From contig NZ_BCSS01000026.1 in the NCBI RefSeq assembly GCF_001570985.1, forward strand, positions 1-48,923: a stretch of DNA of 48,923 nt. The letters are read 5' to 3'. Position 1 is the first letter of the stretch, and each line of letters begins with the position of its first letter. The DNA is from Janibacter limosus NBRC 16128. GTDB taxonomy: Bacteria; Actinomycetota; Actinomycetes; Actinomycetales; Dermatophilaceae. The translations under genes and the position numbers were made by a program. The notes under the pieces were generated by a model. The model was not told where the DNA came from. It saw only the letters and a program-made list of their open reading frames with translations, and ran no database searches. Shown in pieces: positions 6,951-15,555 of this stretch.

Positions 6951-8014
6951 AGCGGCTGCCGGGTGTCGCAGTCGATGTACGTGAAGGTCTTGCCGCCCGG
7001 GGCGTAGCTCCGGCACGGGGCGGCGTTGTTGGGACGGGTGCTGGCGGGGGGTGGCGGCGCTGGGGTGCTCGTCGATCGCGGCGGCGGGGGTGGCGTGTAT
7101 GTCGACGAAGGGGGCGGTGGCGTCGTGCGGGCCGGAGGGGGTGGTGCCTGGGTCCGCGACGGGGCTGGCGTTGGCGTGGTGAGTGGGGTCGTGGTGGTCA
7201 CCGTGGCAGTCGGCGCGGGCTTCGGTTTCGGCTTGCGCGAGGGCTTGGGCGCCCTGGAGTGGTCAGGGGTCGAGGTCCGCGTCTTCGGACGCCGTGGCTT
7301 CGTCGTCTTCTTCGCTGTCGACGTGGCCGGCCTGTGGAAGACGCTTTTGAGGTGCGTCATGGCCTCGGCCCGGCTGGAGGGACCCAAGGCCCGAGCGGCA
7401 AAGCTGTCGGGGTCGTCGAGCAGGATGAGCAGGGCCGCGGCCTCTCCACGCGCGGTCGTCATGTCGCCTGCCGCGGTCGCAGCGTCCACCCGCTCGGTCC
7501 GGGCGGCGACGGCGCACTCCTGTGAGGGATCGAAGAATCCCCGCTTGCTGGCCGATGCTTCTGCGAAGGCCTCGTCGATGTCGTCTTTGTACCTCTCATT
7601 GGGGTCGATGTGCATCGGGACGGCCAAGCCGTTGCGAACGATGTCAGCGTTGACGAGGCCGTCGCTGAACACTCCACGTAGCTGGCGCCCATATGAGTCG
7701 TCGTGGTCGCGGTCCCACATGAGTCGGACGCCCGACCCGACCGGGATCCGCTCCTGCACATAGCGTTTCGCCTCGGGCGCGAGACACTCGGCGTCTTTCG
7801 TCTTGCCGCCCATCTCGGGGGTGTCGATGTTGAGCAAGCGCACGCGGTGCTCCGCGCCGTCATAGCGCACGTCGATGGTGTCGCCGTCGACGATCTTGAC
7901 CACCGTCGCCTGGTCGCCTGCCGTGACTCCGATCACGACGAGCCCGGACACGCCTGCGACGCCGACGGCGGCGGTCGCGACCGACGCGGTGATGACACTC
8001 GTGAGGCTGGGCAT
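6947..8014 (-). CDS. Exported staphylococcal-nuclease-like protein with Pro/Thr-rich tail
   Basis: A 355-aa protein with an N-terminal hydrophobic segment (about 2-33) acting as signal or anchor, then a thermonuclease domain. Catalytic motifs are visible: VDGDTIDV, RLLNIDTPEMGG (Arg and metal Asp), CLAPEAKRYVQERI (general-base Glu) and YGRQLRGVFSDGLVNADIV (second Arg). A long low-complexity Lys/Pro/Thr stretch (roughly 230-325) follows, probably a cell-wall-spanning linker. The protein ends in a small block with two cysteines, CRSYAPGGKTFTYIDCD. Start ATG 8014 places the signal sequence at the N-terminus; the longer frame to 8119 would cover the neighbouring promoter. Likely role: secreted or wall-attached DNA/RNA degradation. 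Confidence 0.8.
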   Translation of the reverse strand: MPSLTSVITASVATAAVGVAGVSGLVVIGVTAGDQATVVKIVDGDTIDVRYDGAEHRVRLLNIDTPEMGGKTKDAECLAPEAKRYVQERIPVGSGVRLMWDRDHDDSYGRQLRGVFSDGLVNADIVRNGLAVPMHIDPNERYKDDIDEAFAEASASKRGFFDPSQECAVAARTERVDAATAAGDMTTARGEAAALLILLDDPDSFAARALGPSSRAEAMTHLKSVFHRPATSTAKKTTKPRRPKTRTSTPDHSRAPKPSRKPKPKPAPTATVTTTTPLTTPTPAPSRTQAPPPPARTTPPPPSSTYTPPPPPRSTSTPAPPPPASTRPNNAAPCRSYAPGGKTFTYIDCDTRQPL

Positions 8015-8089
8015 GGCCGAAAGATAGCGCGCCACCCAGGGCAGCGGGCCGGGGGTATGGAGTCGTCGGTCCGTTGCGCGGAACGAGGA

Positions 8090-8119
8090 TTGTCTGTTCC
8101 CTGCAGCGATTCGTATCAT
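8090..8119 (+). promoter_or_regulatory. Promoter of the MFS gene, leaderless
   Basis: TTGTCT (8090-8095), an 18-nt spacer and TATCAT (8114-8119). The GTG start at 8127 lies 8 nt after the -10 box, where transcription should begin, so the mRNA probably starts with the start codon. Confidence 0.6.
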
Positions 8120-8126
8120 CTATCCA

Positions 8127-9467
8127 GTGACCGGGACCGTCCAGCTGCACAACATCGGACGCCGCCGCGCCTATGCCATCTGGGGCATGGGACTGGCGGT
8201 CTATGTCCTCGCCGTCTTCCACCGCACCTCGCTGGGCGTCGCGGGACTCCTCGCCGCCGACCGGTTCGGCATCAACGCCAGCCAGCTGGCCACCTTCACC
8301 GTGCTGCAGCTGGCCGTCTACGCGGGCATGCAGGTCCCCGTCGGGGTGCTCCTCGACCGCTTCGGCTCCAAGGCCCTCATCGCCAGCGGCCTGGTCTGCA
8401 TGACGGCGGGCCAGCTGTGGTTCTCCTACGCCGAGAGCTTCCAGAGCGGTCTCGCGGCCCGCGCTCTCATCGGTGCCGGCGACGCGATGGTCTTCACCTC
8501 GCTGCTGCGACTGGTCGCCCTGTGGTTCCTCGTGCGTCAGGCGCCGGTCATCACCCAGGTCACCGGGATGATCGGGCAGATGGGCGCGGTCGCCGCGGCC
8601 GTCCCGCTGAGCGCGGCCCTGCACAGCTGGGGCTGGACCCGCACCTACACGATCGCCGCCTCGCTGGGCCTCTTCCTGCTCATCGGCGTGGTCCTGCTCA
8701 TCAAGGACTCGCCCTACGAGAGGGGCGCCGTCGAGCGGATCAAGATCCGCGCCCTTCGCGAGAGCCTCACCGAGGTCTGGCGCGACCCGGGCACCCGGCT
8801 GGGCCTCTCGGTGCACTTCACCGCCCAGTTCGCGCCGACCGTCTTCGCGCTCCTGTGGGGCTACCCCTTCCTCGTCTCGGGGCAGGGGCTGAGCCCGACA
8901 CAGGCGTCCACACTGCTCACCCTGATGACCTTCGTCGCGCTCATCGCCGGGCCGACCATCGGTCGATGGACCGGCCGCCACCCCTACTACCGCTCCGTCA
9001 TGGCGCTGAGTGTCGTCGGCGCGATCGCCCTCGTCTGGGCGATCGTGCTGGTCATGCCGGGCCCGTCCCCGCTGTGGCTGCTCGTCATCCTCGTCGCGGT
9101 CACCGCGGTCGGTGGCCCGGGCTCGATGATCGCCTTCGACCTGGCCCGCAGCTTCCACCGCAGCGAGCGCTACGGGCGGGCGTCCGGTGTGGTCAACATG
9201 GGTGGCTTCGTCGCGTCGCTGGTGACGATGGCCCTCATCGGCCTCGTCCTCGACCGACTGGCACCCGGCGGCCCGGAGACCTACACGCTCAATGACTTCC
9301 GGATCGCGATGAGCGTGCAGTTCCTCATGTGGGGCTTCGGCGCGTGGATGATCCTGCGCTACCGCCAGCGCAGCCTCGAGCGGGTGTCGCGCAGCCCCGG
9401 TGCCATGGAGGCGCTGCGTGACGGCGACGCGCTGCTGCCCGGGATCTCCCGGGACCACGAGGACTGA
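8127..9467 (+). CDS. Major facilitator superfamily transporter
   Basis: A 446-aa protein with about twelve membrane segments in two halves. The cytosolic loop between segments 2 and 3 carries GVLLDRFGSKALI, matching the MFS G-x-x-x-D-R-x-G motif A. The central loop (LIKDSPYERGAVERIKIRAL) separates the halves. GPTIGRWTGRHP repeats motif A in the second half. The C-terminal tail of about 40 residues is charged and cytoplasmic. The substrate cannot be told from sequence; nitrate/nitrite-type signatures are not evident. Starts at GTG directly after a -10 box and is convergent with the acyl-CoA dehydrogenase gene (9-bp gap). Confidence 0.85.
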   Translation: MTGTVQLHNIGRRRAYAIWGMGLAVYVLAVFHRTSLGVAGLLAADRFGINASQLATFTVLQLAVYAGMQVPVGVLLDRFGSKALIASGLVCMTAGQLWFSYAESFQSGLAARALIGAGDAMVFTSLLRLVALWFLVRQAPVITQVTGMIGQMGAVAAAVPLSAALHSWGWTRTYTIAASLGLFLLIGVVLLIKDSPYERGAVERIKIRALRESLTEVWRDPGTRLGLSVHFTAQFAPTVFALLWGYPFLVSGQGLSPTQASTLLTLMTFVALIAGPTIGRWTGRHPYYRSVMALSVVGAIALVWAIVLVMPGPSPLWLLVILVAVTAVGGPGSMIAFDLARSFHRSERYGRASGVVNMGGFVASLVTMALIGLVLDRLAPGGPETYTLNDFRIAMSVQFLMWGFGAWMILRYRQRSLERVSRSPGAMEALRDGDALLPGISRDHED

Positions 9468-9476
9468 CGGAGGGGG

Positions 9477-10637
9477 TCAGAGGCCAGCGAGCAGGTGGCG
9501 CGAGATCACCAGTCGCTGGATCTGGTTGGTCCCCTCGAAGATCTGCGTCACCTTGGCCTCACGGAAGTAGCGCTCCACCGGGAAGTCCTGCGTGTACCCC
9601 GCGCCGCCGAGCACCTGGATCGCGTCGGTCGTCACCTGCATGGAGGCGTCGGTCGCGATGAGCTTGGCGACCGCGGCCTCCTTGCCATAGGGGCGGCCCG
9701 CGTCCCGCAGCCGGGCAGCGTGGAGATAGGTCGCCCTGGCGCTGGTGACCGCAGCCTCCATGTCGGCCAGTAGGAAGGCCAGGCCCTGGTTGCTCGCGAT
9801 CGTCCGGCCGAACTGCTCACGTTCGTTGGCGTACTTCGCCGCGACATCGAGCGCGGCCTGGGCCAGCCCGGTGGCGACGGCGGCGATGCCCAGACGACCA
9901 GCGTCGAGGCCCGCGAGAGCCATCGGCACGCCACGCCCCAGGTCTCCGATCTGCCGGTCTCCGGAGACGGCCACGTCGTCGTAGATCACCTCACGCACGG
10001 TGTCCCCGTGCAGGCCCATCTTCTTCTCCGGTGCGCCGTAGGAGAGTCCCGCAGTGTTGCCCGGCACGACGAAGCAGCTGACCCCACGGCCGCCGTCATC
10101 GCTGGTCCGGGCGAAGGTCGTGTAGTAGTCGGCGTGGCCGGCGTGCGAGATCCATGCCTTGCGACCCCGGATGCGCCAGCCCTCGCCGTCCTGCGTCGCG
10201 CGGGTGGTCATCGCCGCGATGTCCGAGCCGGCCAGCGGCTCGGAGAGGGCATAGGCGCCGAGCGTCTCCCCGGACAGCATGTCCGGCAGCAGCGCCTCCT
10301 GCTGCTCGGGCGTGCCGAAGGTGTGCACGGCGTAGGCCGTGAGGGAGTGCACCGAGACACCGACCCCGACAGCTCCCCATGCGGAGGCGATCTCCTCGAC
10401 GACCTGCAGGTAGACCTCGTAGGGCTGGCCTCCCCCGCCGAGCTCCTCCGGGTAGGGCAGCGACAGCAGACCGGCGCGGCCGAGGGTGCGGAAGACCTCG
10501 CGGGGGAAGACCTCCTCCGTCGCGGCGCGCGCCTCGACCTCGTCGACCTGCGGTCGCAGGGACTTGTCGCAGATCGATCGGGTGAGCTCGATGAGGTCGT
10601 CGCCGATCTCGGTGGGCATGAGCCTGGTTGCTGGCAT
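9477..10637 (-). CDS. Acyl-CoA dehydrogenase
   Basis: A 386-aa FAD-dependent enzyme for alpha,beta-desaturation of an acyl-CoA in fatty-acid or branched-chain amino-acid catabolism. The three-domain layout is complete: N-terminal helices, a middle strand domain with LGAYALSEPLAGSDIAAM (FAD/substrate signature) and WISHAGHADYYTTFAR, and a C-terminal helical bundle. The second family signature is QVLGGAGYTQDFPVERYFRE. The catalytic base is Glu368 in IFEGTNQIQ, the position used by short-chain type dehydrogenases. A GTG three codons upstream (10646) is an alternative start. It stands alone with its own promoter region; the chain-length preference is not determined. Confidence 0.9.
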   Translation of the reverse strand: MPATRLMPTEIGDDLIELTRSICDKSLRPQVDEVEARAATEEVFPREVFRTLGRAGLLSLPYPEELGGGGQPYEVYLQVVEEIASAWGAVGVGVSVHSLTAYAVHTFGTPEQQEALLPDMLSGETLGAYALSEPLAGSDIAAMTTRATQDGEGWRIRGRKAWISHAGHADYYTTFARTSDDGGRGVSCFVVPGNTAGLSYGAPEKKMGLHGDTVREVIYDDVAVSGDRQIGDLGRGVPMALAGLDAGRLGIAAVATGLAQAALDVAAKYANEREQFGRTIASNQGLAFLLADMEAAVTSARATYLHAARLRDAGRPYGKEAAVAKLIATDASMQVTTDAIQVLGGAGYTQDFPVERYFREAKVTQIFEGTNQIQRLVISRHLLAGL

Positions 10638-10785
10638 GCCGAGCACTCTACGAGCCCGACGGGGCGCGCGTCATGACCCTCGGGAAGAGCTGTCGGATGA
10701 GGGACCGGTGAGGACTGCGTGAGGGTTTCTTCAAAAAGGCCGATCTGCATGGTGATTCGCAGGGGAAGTGGGTAGGACTAGGGGC

Positions 10786-11400
10786 ATGAAGACCTCACGC
10801 AGCGCCCTCCTCGCCCTCATGTCCGCAGCCCTGCTCGGGCTGACCGCCTGCGGCAACGCCGACGACCCGGCCGGCCCCGCAGAGTCCCGCACCCAACGCT
10901 CCGGCGACACACCGTCCGCGTCGTCGACCGCCTCGTCCGGCTCCTCCACCCCGTCGGGCTCCGCGTCCAGCACGTCGACGACGTCCTCCGCCAGCCCGGC
11001 CAGCGACCCGGTGCTGGCTGCCATCGCCGCCGCGGAGAAGGAGGGCGGAGGCACCGCCTACGAGGTCGACGACCAGGACGACGACGGCGCCTGGGAGATC
11101 GACGTCGCGAAGGGGGCCAAGAGCGTCGAGGTCGATGTCGCCAAGGACGGCACGGCGACCGCCGGTGACGAGGACGACCTCGATGACGACGACCGCGCCG
11201 GCCTCAAGGCGGCCAAGATCGACCTTCCGCAGGCCATCGAGGCTGCGCTGGAGAAGGTCGACGGCACCTTTGACGAGGCAGAGCTCGAGGAGGAGGGCGG
11301 CACGCACTTCTGGAAGATCAGCATCGACGTCTCCGGTGACGACACCGACGTCCTCGTCGACGTCACCACGGGCAAGGCCACCCTCGAGCAGGACGACTGA
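10786..11400 (+). CDS. PepSY-domain lipoprotein
   Basis: A 204-aa lipoprotein: MKTSRSALLAL start, hydrophobic core and lipobox LTAC (Cys22). A Ser/Thr-rich linker to about residue 70 is followed by two PepSY-like repeats. The first runs from about 75 (AAIAAAEKEGGGTAYEVDD to VEVDVAKDGTA); the second from about 142 (IDLPQAIEAALEKVDG to VLVDVTTGKATLEQDD). The sequence is very acidic. PepSY domains are thought to inhibit or modulate peptidases outside the membrane. An in-frame start at 10768 is less likely because it would place charged residues before the signal peptide. A normal gap of 20 nt separates it from the LCP gene, so the two may be co-transcribed. Confidence 0.85.
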   Translation: MKTSRSALLALMSAALLGLTACGNADDPAGPAESRTQRSGDTPSASSTASSGSSTPSGSASSTSTTSSASPASDPVLAAIAAAEKEGGGTAYEVDDQDDDGAWEIDVAKGAKSVEVDVAKDGTATAGDEDDLDDDDRAGLKAAKIDLPQAIEAALEKVDGTFDEAELEEEGGTHFWKISIDVSGDDTDVLVDVTTGKATLEQDD

Positions 11401-11420
11401 CCCGCACCTACGGTGGAGGG

Positions 11421-12539
11421 GTGAGACCTCCCTTCGCCATCCGCACCGCCGCGACCACCACAGCGATCACGCTGGCGCTCGCCGCCTGCACCGCGACCCC
11501 GGACGAAGGGGAGGGCACGGCCACGTCGTCCTCCCCGTCGTCGTCAGCCAGCTCGTCGTCGACCACGAGCACGGCCACCGTCTCGGGGGCGCCCGCCGCG
11601 CTGACCACGGCCGTGGCCAAGAAGTACGGGGACCACGAGCTGGACGGGACGGCGAAGCTCGGCACGTGGCGCGGGGCCAAGGTCGCCGTCGTCACCGCCG
11701 ACGATGACGTCACCCTCGCCGTGCGACCCAAGGGCAAGACTGCGTGGAAGGTCGTCGGTGGCTGGTGGCCCAGCCTCGGCAGCGCAGGCAAGGTCGATCT
11801 CGGGGGCAGCCGCCACGTCCTCGTCCTCGGCTCCGATGCCCGTCCCGGTGAGGACGTGGAGCGCTCCCGGGCCGACGCGATCCAGCTGCTCGGTGTCGAC
11901 GGCTCGGGCGGCGCGGGGCTGATGGGCTTCGCCCGCGACCTGTGGGTGCCGATCCCCGGCCACGGCCACGGCAAGCTCAACTCCTCGATGGTCTTCGCCG
12001 GACCGGACGGCCAGGCCGCGTCGGTCGAGAGCATCAGCGGCATCGACGTCGACGGCTACGTCGTGACGAGCATGAAGGGCTTCTCCGCGATGGTCGACGA
12101 GCTCGGCGGGCTGGACTTCGTCGCGCCCAAGGCGCTCAACTCCCACCTCGACGGCGGCACGATCGGCAAGGGACGTCACCGTCTCTCCGGGGACAACGCC
12201 CTGGCCTGGGCCCGTGAGCGCAAGACGCTGCCCGGTGGCGACTTCGATCGCTCCCGCAACCAGGGCCTGCTCCTCGCGGCGGCCGCGGTGCAGGCCAAGG
12301 TCGCGGGGCCCAGCGTGGTGCCCAGGGCCCTCACGGTCATCGACAAGCACGCGAGCAGCGACCTGTCAGCGGAGGAGATGCTCCTCTTCAGCGCGTCCTT
12401 CTACCGGGTCAGCCCGACCAAGGTCGGCCACGCCGTGGCCAAGGGCCCGACGGGCATGCAGTCGGGACAGTCGATCGTGCGCCTCGACGGTGAGTCCACG
12501 GCGGCCTTCCGCGACTTCCGGGACGGCCGTCTCAGCTGA
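11421..12539 (+). CDS. LytR-CpsA-Psr (LCP) family lipoprotein
   Basis: A 372-aa protein of the LCP phosphotransferase family, which attaches undecaprenyl-linked glycopolymers to peptidoglycan. The N-terminus looks like a lipoprotein signal with LAAC (Cys22) instead of the usual single transmembrane anchor, then a Ser/Thr linker. LCP motifs are clear: VLVLGSDARPGEDVERSRAD, AIQLLGVDG, GFARDLWVPI and GKLNSSMVFAG. GYVVTSMKGFSAMVDELGG, RLSGDNALAWARERKTLPGG and DFDRSRNQG follow, retaining Arg and Asp residues that bind the pyrophosphate. It starts at GTG 11421 with GGAGGG immediately upstream. It ends in a palindromic TCAGCTGA shared with the convergent modC stop. Confidence 0.87.
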   Translation: MRPPFAIRTAATTTAITLALAACTATPDEGEGTATSSSPSSSASSSSTTSTATVSGAPAALTTAVAKKYGDHELDGTAKLGTWRGAKVAVVTADDDVTLAVRPKGKTAWKVVGGWWPSLGSAGKVDLGGSRHVLVLGSDARPGEDVERSRADAIQLLGVDGSGGAGLMGFARDLWVPIPGHGHGKLNSSMVFAGPDGQAASVESISGIDVDGYVVTSMKGFSAMVDELGGLDFVAPKALNSHLDGGTIGKGRHRLSGDNALAWARERKTLPGGDFDRSRNQGLLLAAAAVQAKVAGPSVVPRALTVIDKHASSDLSAEEMLLFSASFYRVSPTKVGHAVAKGPTGMQSGQSIVRLDGESTAAFRDFRDGRLS

Positions 12540-13590
12540 CCCCGGCCGGGTGGACGCGCACCTGGCTCGCCTTGACCGACACCCACACACCGTCGCCGGG
12601 CCGCAGGGGGAGCGCCGCCAACGCTGCGGGCGTCACCTCAGCGCTCATGGCGAAGGGGGTCTCCAGCCAGACGCGCACCCGCCCGGCGTGCGCCTCGACC
12701 CGGGAGACCCGCCCCTGCCAGACATTGCGTGGTGACCCCTCCGGGTGGTCGCGGTGCAGCGAGACCGCGTCGGGCGCGAAGGTCACCCAGCAGGGCCCGG
12801 TCACCTCGTGCGGGCCGGTCGCGATCTCCGCGTGGGCGCCTCGCAGGGATGCCACCGCACCGCCCCCCGGCACGGCCTCCGCCCGCAGCAGGTTGACCCC
12901 TGCGAGCCCGGCCGTGAAGTCGCTGCGCGGGTGCTCGAGCACCTGACGGACCGGACCGTGCTCGACCCGCTCACCGAGCACGGTGAGCGTGTCGGTCGGG
13001 CCGTCGGCGACGGTGAGGACGTCGAGGACGTCGTGGGTGACGAGCAGGACGATCAGGTCCTCGCGCTCGTGGGTCACCCGAGAGAGCACCGCCCGCATCG
13101 CAGGGGTCGCCTCGACATCCAGAGCCGCGAGCGGCTCGTCCAGGAGCAGCGCGGCCGGCTCGGCCGCCAGCGCCCGAGCGAGGGCGACGCGCGCGGCCTG
13201 CCCGCCGGACAGCTGGGAGGGTCGGCGGTCGGCGAACTCGCTCATGCCCACGATGCCCAGCCAGTGGTCGGCGGCGGCGCGCGACCCCCTGCGCCCCAGG
13301 CCATGGCTCCGCGGCCCGAAGGCGACGTTGTCGCGCGCGCTCAGGTGGGGAAAGAGCTGCCCGGCCTGCGACATCAGGACCACGCCTCGCCGGTGCGGCG
13401 GCAGGTCGTCGAGCGGGCGTCCGTCGAGGACGACCCGGCTGGAGTCGGCCCGGGCCAGGCCGGCGACGATCGAGAGCAGTGAGGACTTGCCGGCGCCGTT
13501 GGGGCCGGTGATCGCGTGCCGGCCGGGGGAGAGGTCGAGATCGACGTCCAGGCTCCGCTCGGCCCATCGGGCACGCACCTGCAGGCTCAT
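12532..13590 (-). CDS. modC: Molybdate ABC transporter ATP-binding protein
   Basis: A 352-aa ABC ATPase that powers molybdate import. Walker A is GPNGAGKS (29-36), signature [19 protein letters not shown], Walker [13 protein letters not shown], and the switch histidine lies in [11 protein letters not shown]. The C-terminal third is a TOBE-like region ([19 protein letters not shown] to [18 protein letters not shown]) that in ModC proteins senses oxyanion. The ATG at 13590 overlaps the modB stop by ATGA; the frame extends upstream but that part is antisense-like out-of-frame modB. It is last in the regulator-modA-modB-modC unit. Confidence 0.92.
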   Translation of the reverse strand: MSLQVRARWAERSLDVDLDLSPGRHAITGPNGAGKSSLLSIVAGLARADSSRVVLDGRPLDDLPPHRRGVVLMSQAGQLFPHLSARDNVAFGPRSHGLGRRGSRAAADHWLGIVGMSEFADRRPSQLSGGQAARVALARALAAEPAALLLDEPLAALDVEATPAMRAVLSRVTHEREDLIVLLVTHDVLDVLTVADGPTDTLTVLGERVEHGPVRQVLEHPRSDFTAGLAGVNLLRAEAVPGGGAVASLRGAHAEIATGPHEVTGPCWVTFAPDAVSLHRDHPEGSPRNVWQGRVSRVEAHAGRVRVWLETPFAMSAEVTPAALAALPLRPGDGVWVSVKASQVRVHPAGVS

Positions 13591-14363
13591 GCGGCGGCCC
13601 GCGTGGTGCGCGCGTAGACCGACCCGACGATCACCGTGGCGAGGACGACGAGCACGAGGGACAACGCGATCGCGGCGTCCGGGTCGACCTCGCGCTGCAG
13701 ATAGATCTCGAGCGGGAGCGTGCGGGTACGACCCTGCGCGGACCCGGCGAAGGTGAGCGTCGCACCGAACTCCCCGAGTGCCCGGGCGAAGGCGAGCACC
13801 GATCCTGACAGCAGGCCGGGCGCCACGAGAGGCAGGGTGACGCGGGTCAGGCGCCGCCACGGACTGGCCCCGAGCGTGGCAGCCGCCTCCTCGTGGCGCT
13901 GGTCGAGCCCGCGGACGGCCCCCTCCAGCGACAGGACGAGGAAGGGGAGCGCGACGAAGGTCTGCGCGAGGACGACCGCGGTGGTCGAGTAGGAGATCGA
14001 CAGGCCCGCCGCGACGAGGTGCTCACCGAGCAGACCGCGCCGACCAAAGGTGGTGAGCAGCGCCAGGCCACCGACGACCGGTGGCAGCACGAGGGGGACG
14101 AGCACGAGTGCCCGCAGGGCCGACTGCCCGCGCCAGCTGCCGCGGGCCAGGAGCAGGGCGAGCGGGGCGCCGAGGAGGATGCACAGCGCCGTCGCGATGA
14201 CCGAGGTGCGCAGCGACAGCAGGAGCGCGGTCACCGAGGCCTCGGAGGTCAGCAGCGGCCAGAGGCTGCCGACGTCGACCGAGGAGATCAGCCCGAGGAG
14301 CGGGACGACGACGACGAGGATGGCCCCCGCCGCGGGGAGCCACAGCCAGAGCGGGGGTCTCAC
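13587..14363 (-). CDS. modB: Molybdate ABC transporter permease
   Basis: A 258-aa inner-membrane permease with about six transmembrane segments. The binding-protein-dependent permease loop reads [20 protein letters not shown] (about 158-177), which docks into Mod[15 protein letters not shown] near residue 195 is a strongly conserved ModB/CysT motif. Starts at GTG overlapping the modA stop and ends overlapping modC. Function follows from family and operon context. Confidence 0.93.
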   Translation of the reverse strand: MRPPLWLWLPAAGAILVVVVPLLGLISSVDVGSLWPLLTSEASVTALLLSLRTSVIATALCILLGAPLALLLARGSWRGQSALRALVLVPLVLPPVVGGLALLTTFGRRGLLGEHLVAAGLSISYSTTAVVLAQTFVALPFLVLSLEGAVRGLDQRHEEAAATLGASPWRRLTRVTLPLVAPGLLSGSVLAFARALGEFGATLTFAGSAQGRTRTLPLEIYLQREVDPDAAIALSLVLVVLATVIVGSVYARTTRAAA

Positions 14364-15118
14364 GGGGCGCCGAAGCCCTGGGCCTCGAGGACCTGCTGCC
14401 CCTCCGGGCCGGTGACGTAGTCGACGAAGGCCTGCGCGTCGTCCGTGGCGGCCGAGTCCTTGAGAGCAGCGATCGGGTAGGCGTTGACGACCTGGTCGGC
14501 GCCCGCGGTCTCGACGGTCGCGACCGTGTCCCCGGCTCCGGTCGCGTCCGTGACGTAGACGAGCCCGGCGTCGGCCTCGCCCGTGGTGACCTTGGTGAGC
14601 ACATCGGTCACCTTGGACTCCTCACTCGCCGGGTCCAGGGTGACGCCCTGCTGGTCCATCAGCGTCTGGGTCGCGGCTCCGCACGGGACCTGCGGGGCGC
14701 AGACGACGACGGCCAGGTCGGACCTCTCGAGGTCCGCCAGGCCGGTGATCTTCTGCGGGTTGCCCGGCTCGGTGATGATCGTGAGGGTGTTGGTGGCAAA
14801 GGTCGCCGGCTCGCCCCGGACCGCGTCGGCGACCGTGTCCATGGTGGCCTCGTCGGCTGAGGCGAAGACGTCGAGCTGCGCACCGTTGGTGATCTGCGAG
14901 GCGAGGTCCGAGGAACCGGCGAACTGCAGCTCGACCTCGACGCCCTCGTGCTCGGCCTCGAAGGCGGGGGCGATCTCCTCGAAGGCCGTGGTGAGCGACG
15001 CTGCCGCCGCGACGCGCAGGGTGGTGGACCCGCCGTCGCCGGAGTCCGGGCCCGACCCGCAGGCGGACAGTGCCAGTGCGAGGGCGGTGACCGAGGTCGT
15101 CGCGAGGGCGCGCCTCAT
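14360..15118 (-). CDS. modA: Molybdate-binding lipoprotein
   Basis: A 252-aa solute-binding lipoprotein: signal peptide with lipobox LSAC (Cys20), then the ModA fold. The oxyanion-contacting motif [18 protein letters not shown] is near residues 37-54, [20 protein letters not shown] near 66-85, and [13 protein letters not shown] near 180-192. The protein delivers molybdate (or tungstate) to ModBC. It starts at ATG 15118, overlapping the regulator stop by ATGA, and its GTGA junction to modB shows tight coupling. Confidence 0.93.
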   Translation of the reverse strand: MRRALATTSVTALALALSACGSGPDSGDGGSTTLRVAAAASLTTAFEEIAPAFEAEHEGVEVELQFAGSSDLASQITNGAQLDVFASADEATMDTVADAVRGEPATFATNTLTIITEPGNPQKITGLADLERSDLAVVVCAPQVPCGAATQTLMDQQGVTLDPASEESKVTDVLTKVTTGEADAGLVYVTDATGAGDTVATVETAGADQVVNAYPIAALKDSAATDDAQAFVDYVTGPEGQQVLEAQGFGAP

Positions 15119-15516
15119 GTCGCGCTGCCCGGGGTGCCGATGACGACATTGGTGGACTTGATCGAGGCCACGGCGACGACGCCCGGCTCGAGGCCCAGCT
15201 CGTCGGCGGCCTCGCGGGACATCAGGGAGACCACGCGGAAGGGCCCCGCCTGCAGGCTCACCTGCGCCATGACCCCGTCGCGCAGGACCTCGGTGACGAT
15301 GCCGCGCATCCGGTTGCGGGCGGACTCATCGGTGACGGGTCCGACTGGGGCCGGGTGGGCGATCTCCTGGGCGAGGCGGGCGAGATCGGCGCCGTCGACG
15401 AGGACGGGACCCGCCCCCTTCGTCGCGGCGAGGCGACCGCCATCGATCCAGCGCCGGACCGTGTCCGGGGAGACCGCGAGCAACTCCGCCGCGTCTGAAA
15501 CTCGCATCTGCGCCAT
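15115..15516 (-). CDS. HTH-TOBE molybdate-responsive regulator
   Basis: A 133-aa fusion of an N-terminal MerR/excisionase-like helix-turn-helix (RVSDAAELLAVSPDTVRRWI, about 5-24) and a single C-terminal TOBE/Mop domain (NRMRGIVTEVLRDGVMAQVS to VVAVASIKSTNVVIG). TOBE domains bind molybdate, so this is probably the operon's molybdate-sensing regulator, although ModE itself has a different HTH and two TOBE units. It is first in the operon and overlaps modA by ATGA. A two-arm inverted repeat straddles its start codon at 15494-15522, suggesting autoregulation. TAGCCT lies about 8 nt upstream of ATG on the minus strand, consistent with a leaderless message. Confidence 0.87.
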   Translation of the reverse strand: MAQMRVSDAAELLAVSPDTVRRWIDGGRLAATKGAGPVLVDGADLARLAQEIAHPAPVGPVTDESARNRMRGIVTEVLRDGVMAQVSLQAGPFRVVSLMSREAADELGLEPGVVAVASIKSTNVVIGTPGSAT

Positions 15517-15522
15517 TTCAGA
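15494..15522. promoter_or_regulatory. Inverted repeat over the start of the molybdate regulator
   Basis: TCTGAAA at 15494-15500 and its exact complement TTTCAGA at 15516-15522, separated by 15 nt. The arm centres are 22 bp apart, about two helical turns, so a dimer could bind both on one DNA face. The right arm covers the start codon and the region just after the putative -10, which suits autorepression. Confidence 0.5.
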
Positions 15523-15555
15523 AGGCTAGCAGTCGCACCTGCGGCTCGCTCCGGC

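Noticed and set aside
7026-7763. Gly/Val-rich plus-strand frame with tandem GGGG repeats
   Set aside because: It is the reverse of the Pro/Thr-rich linker of the nuclease; not a repeat array or CRISPR.
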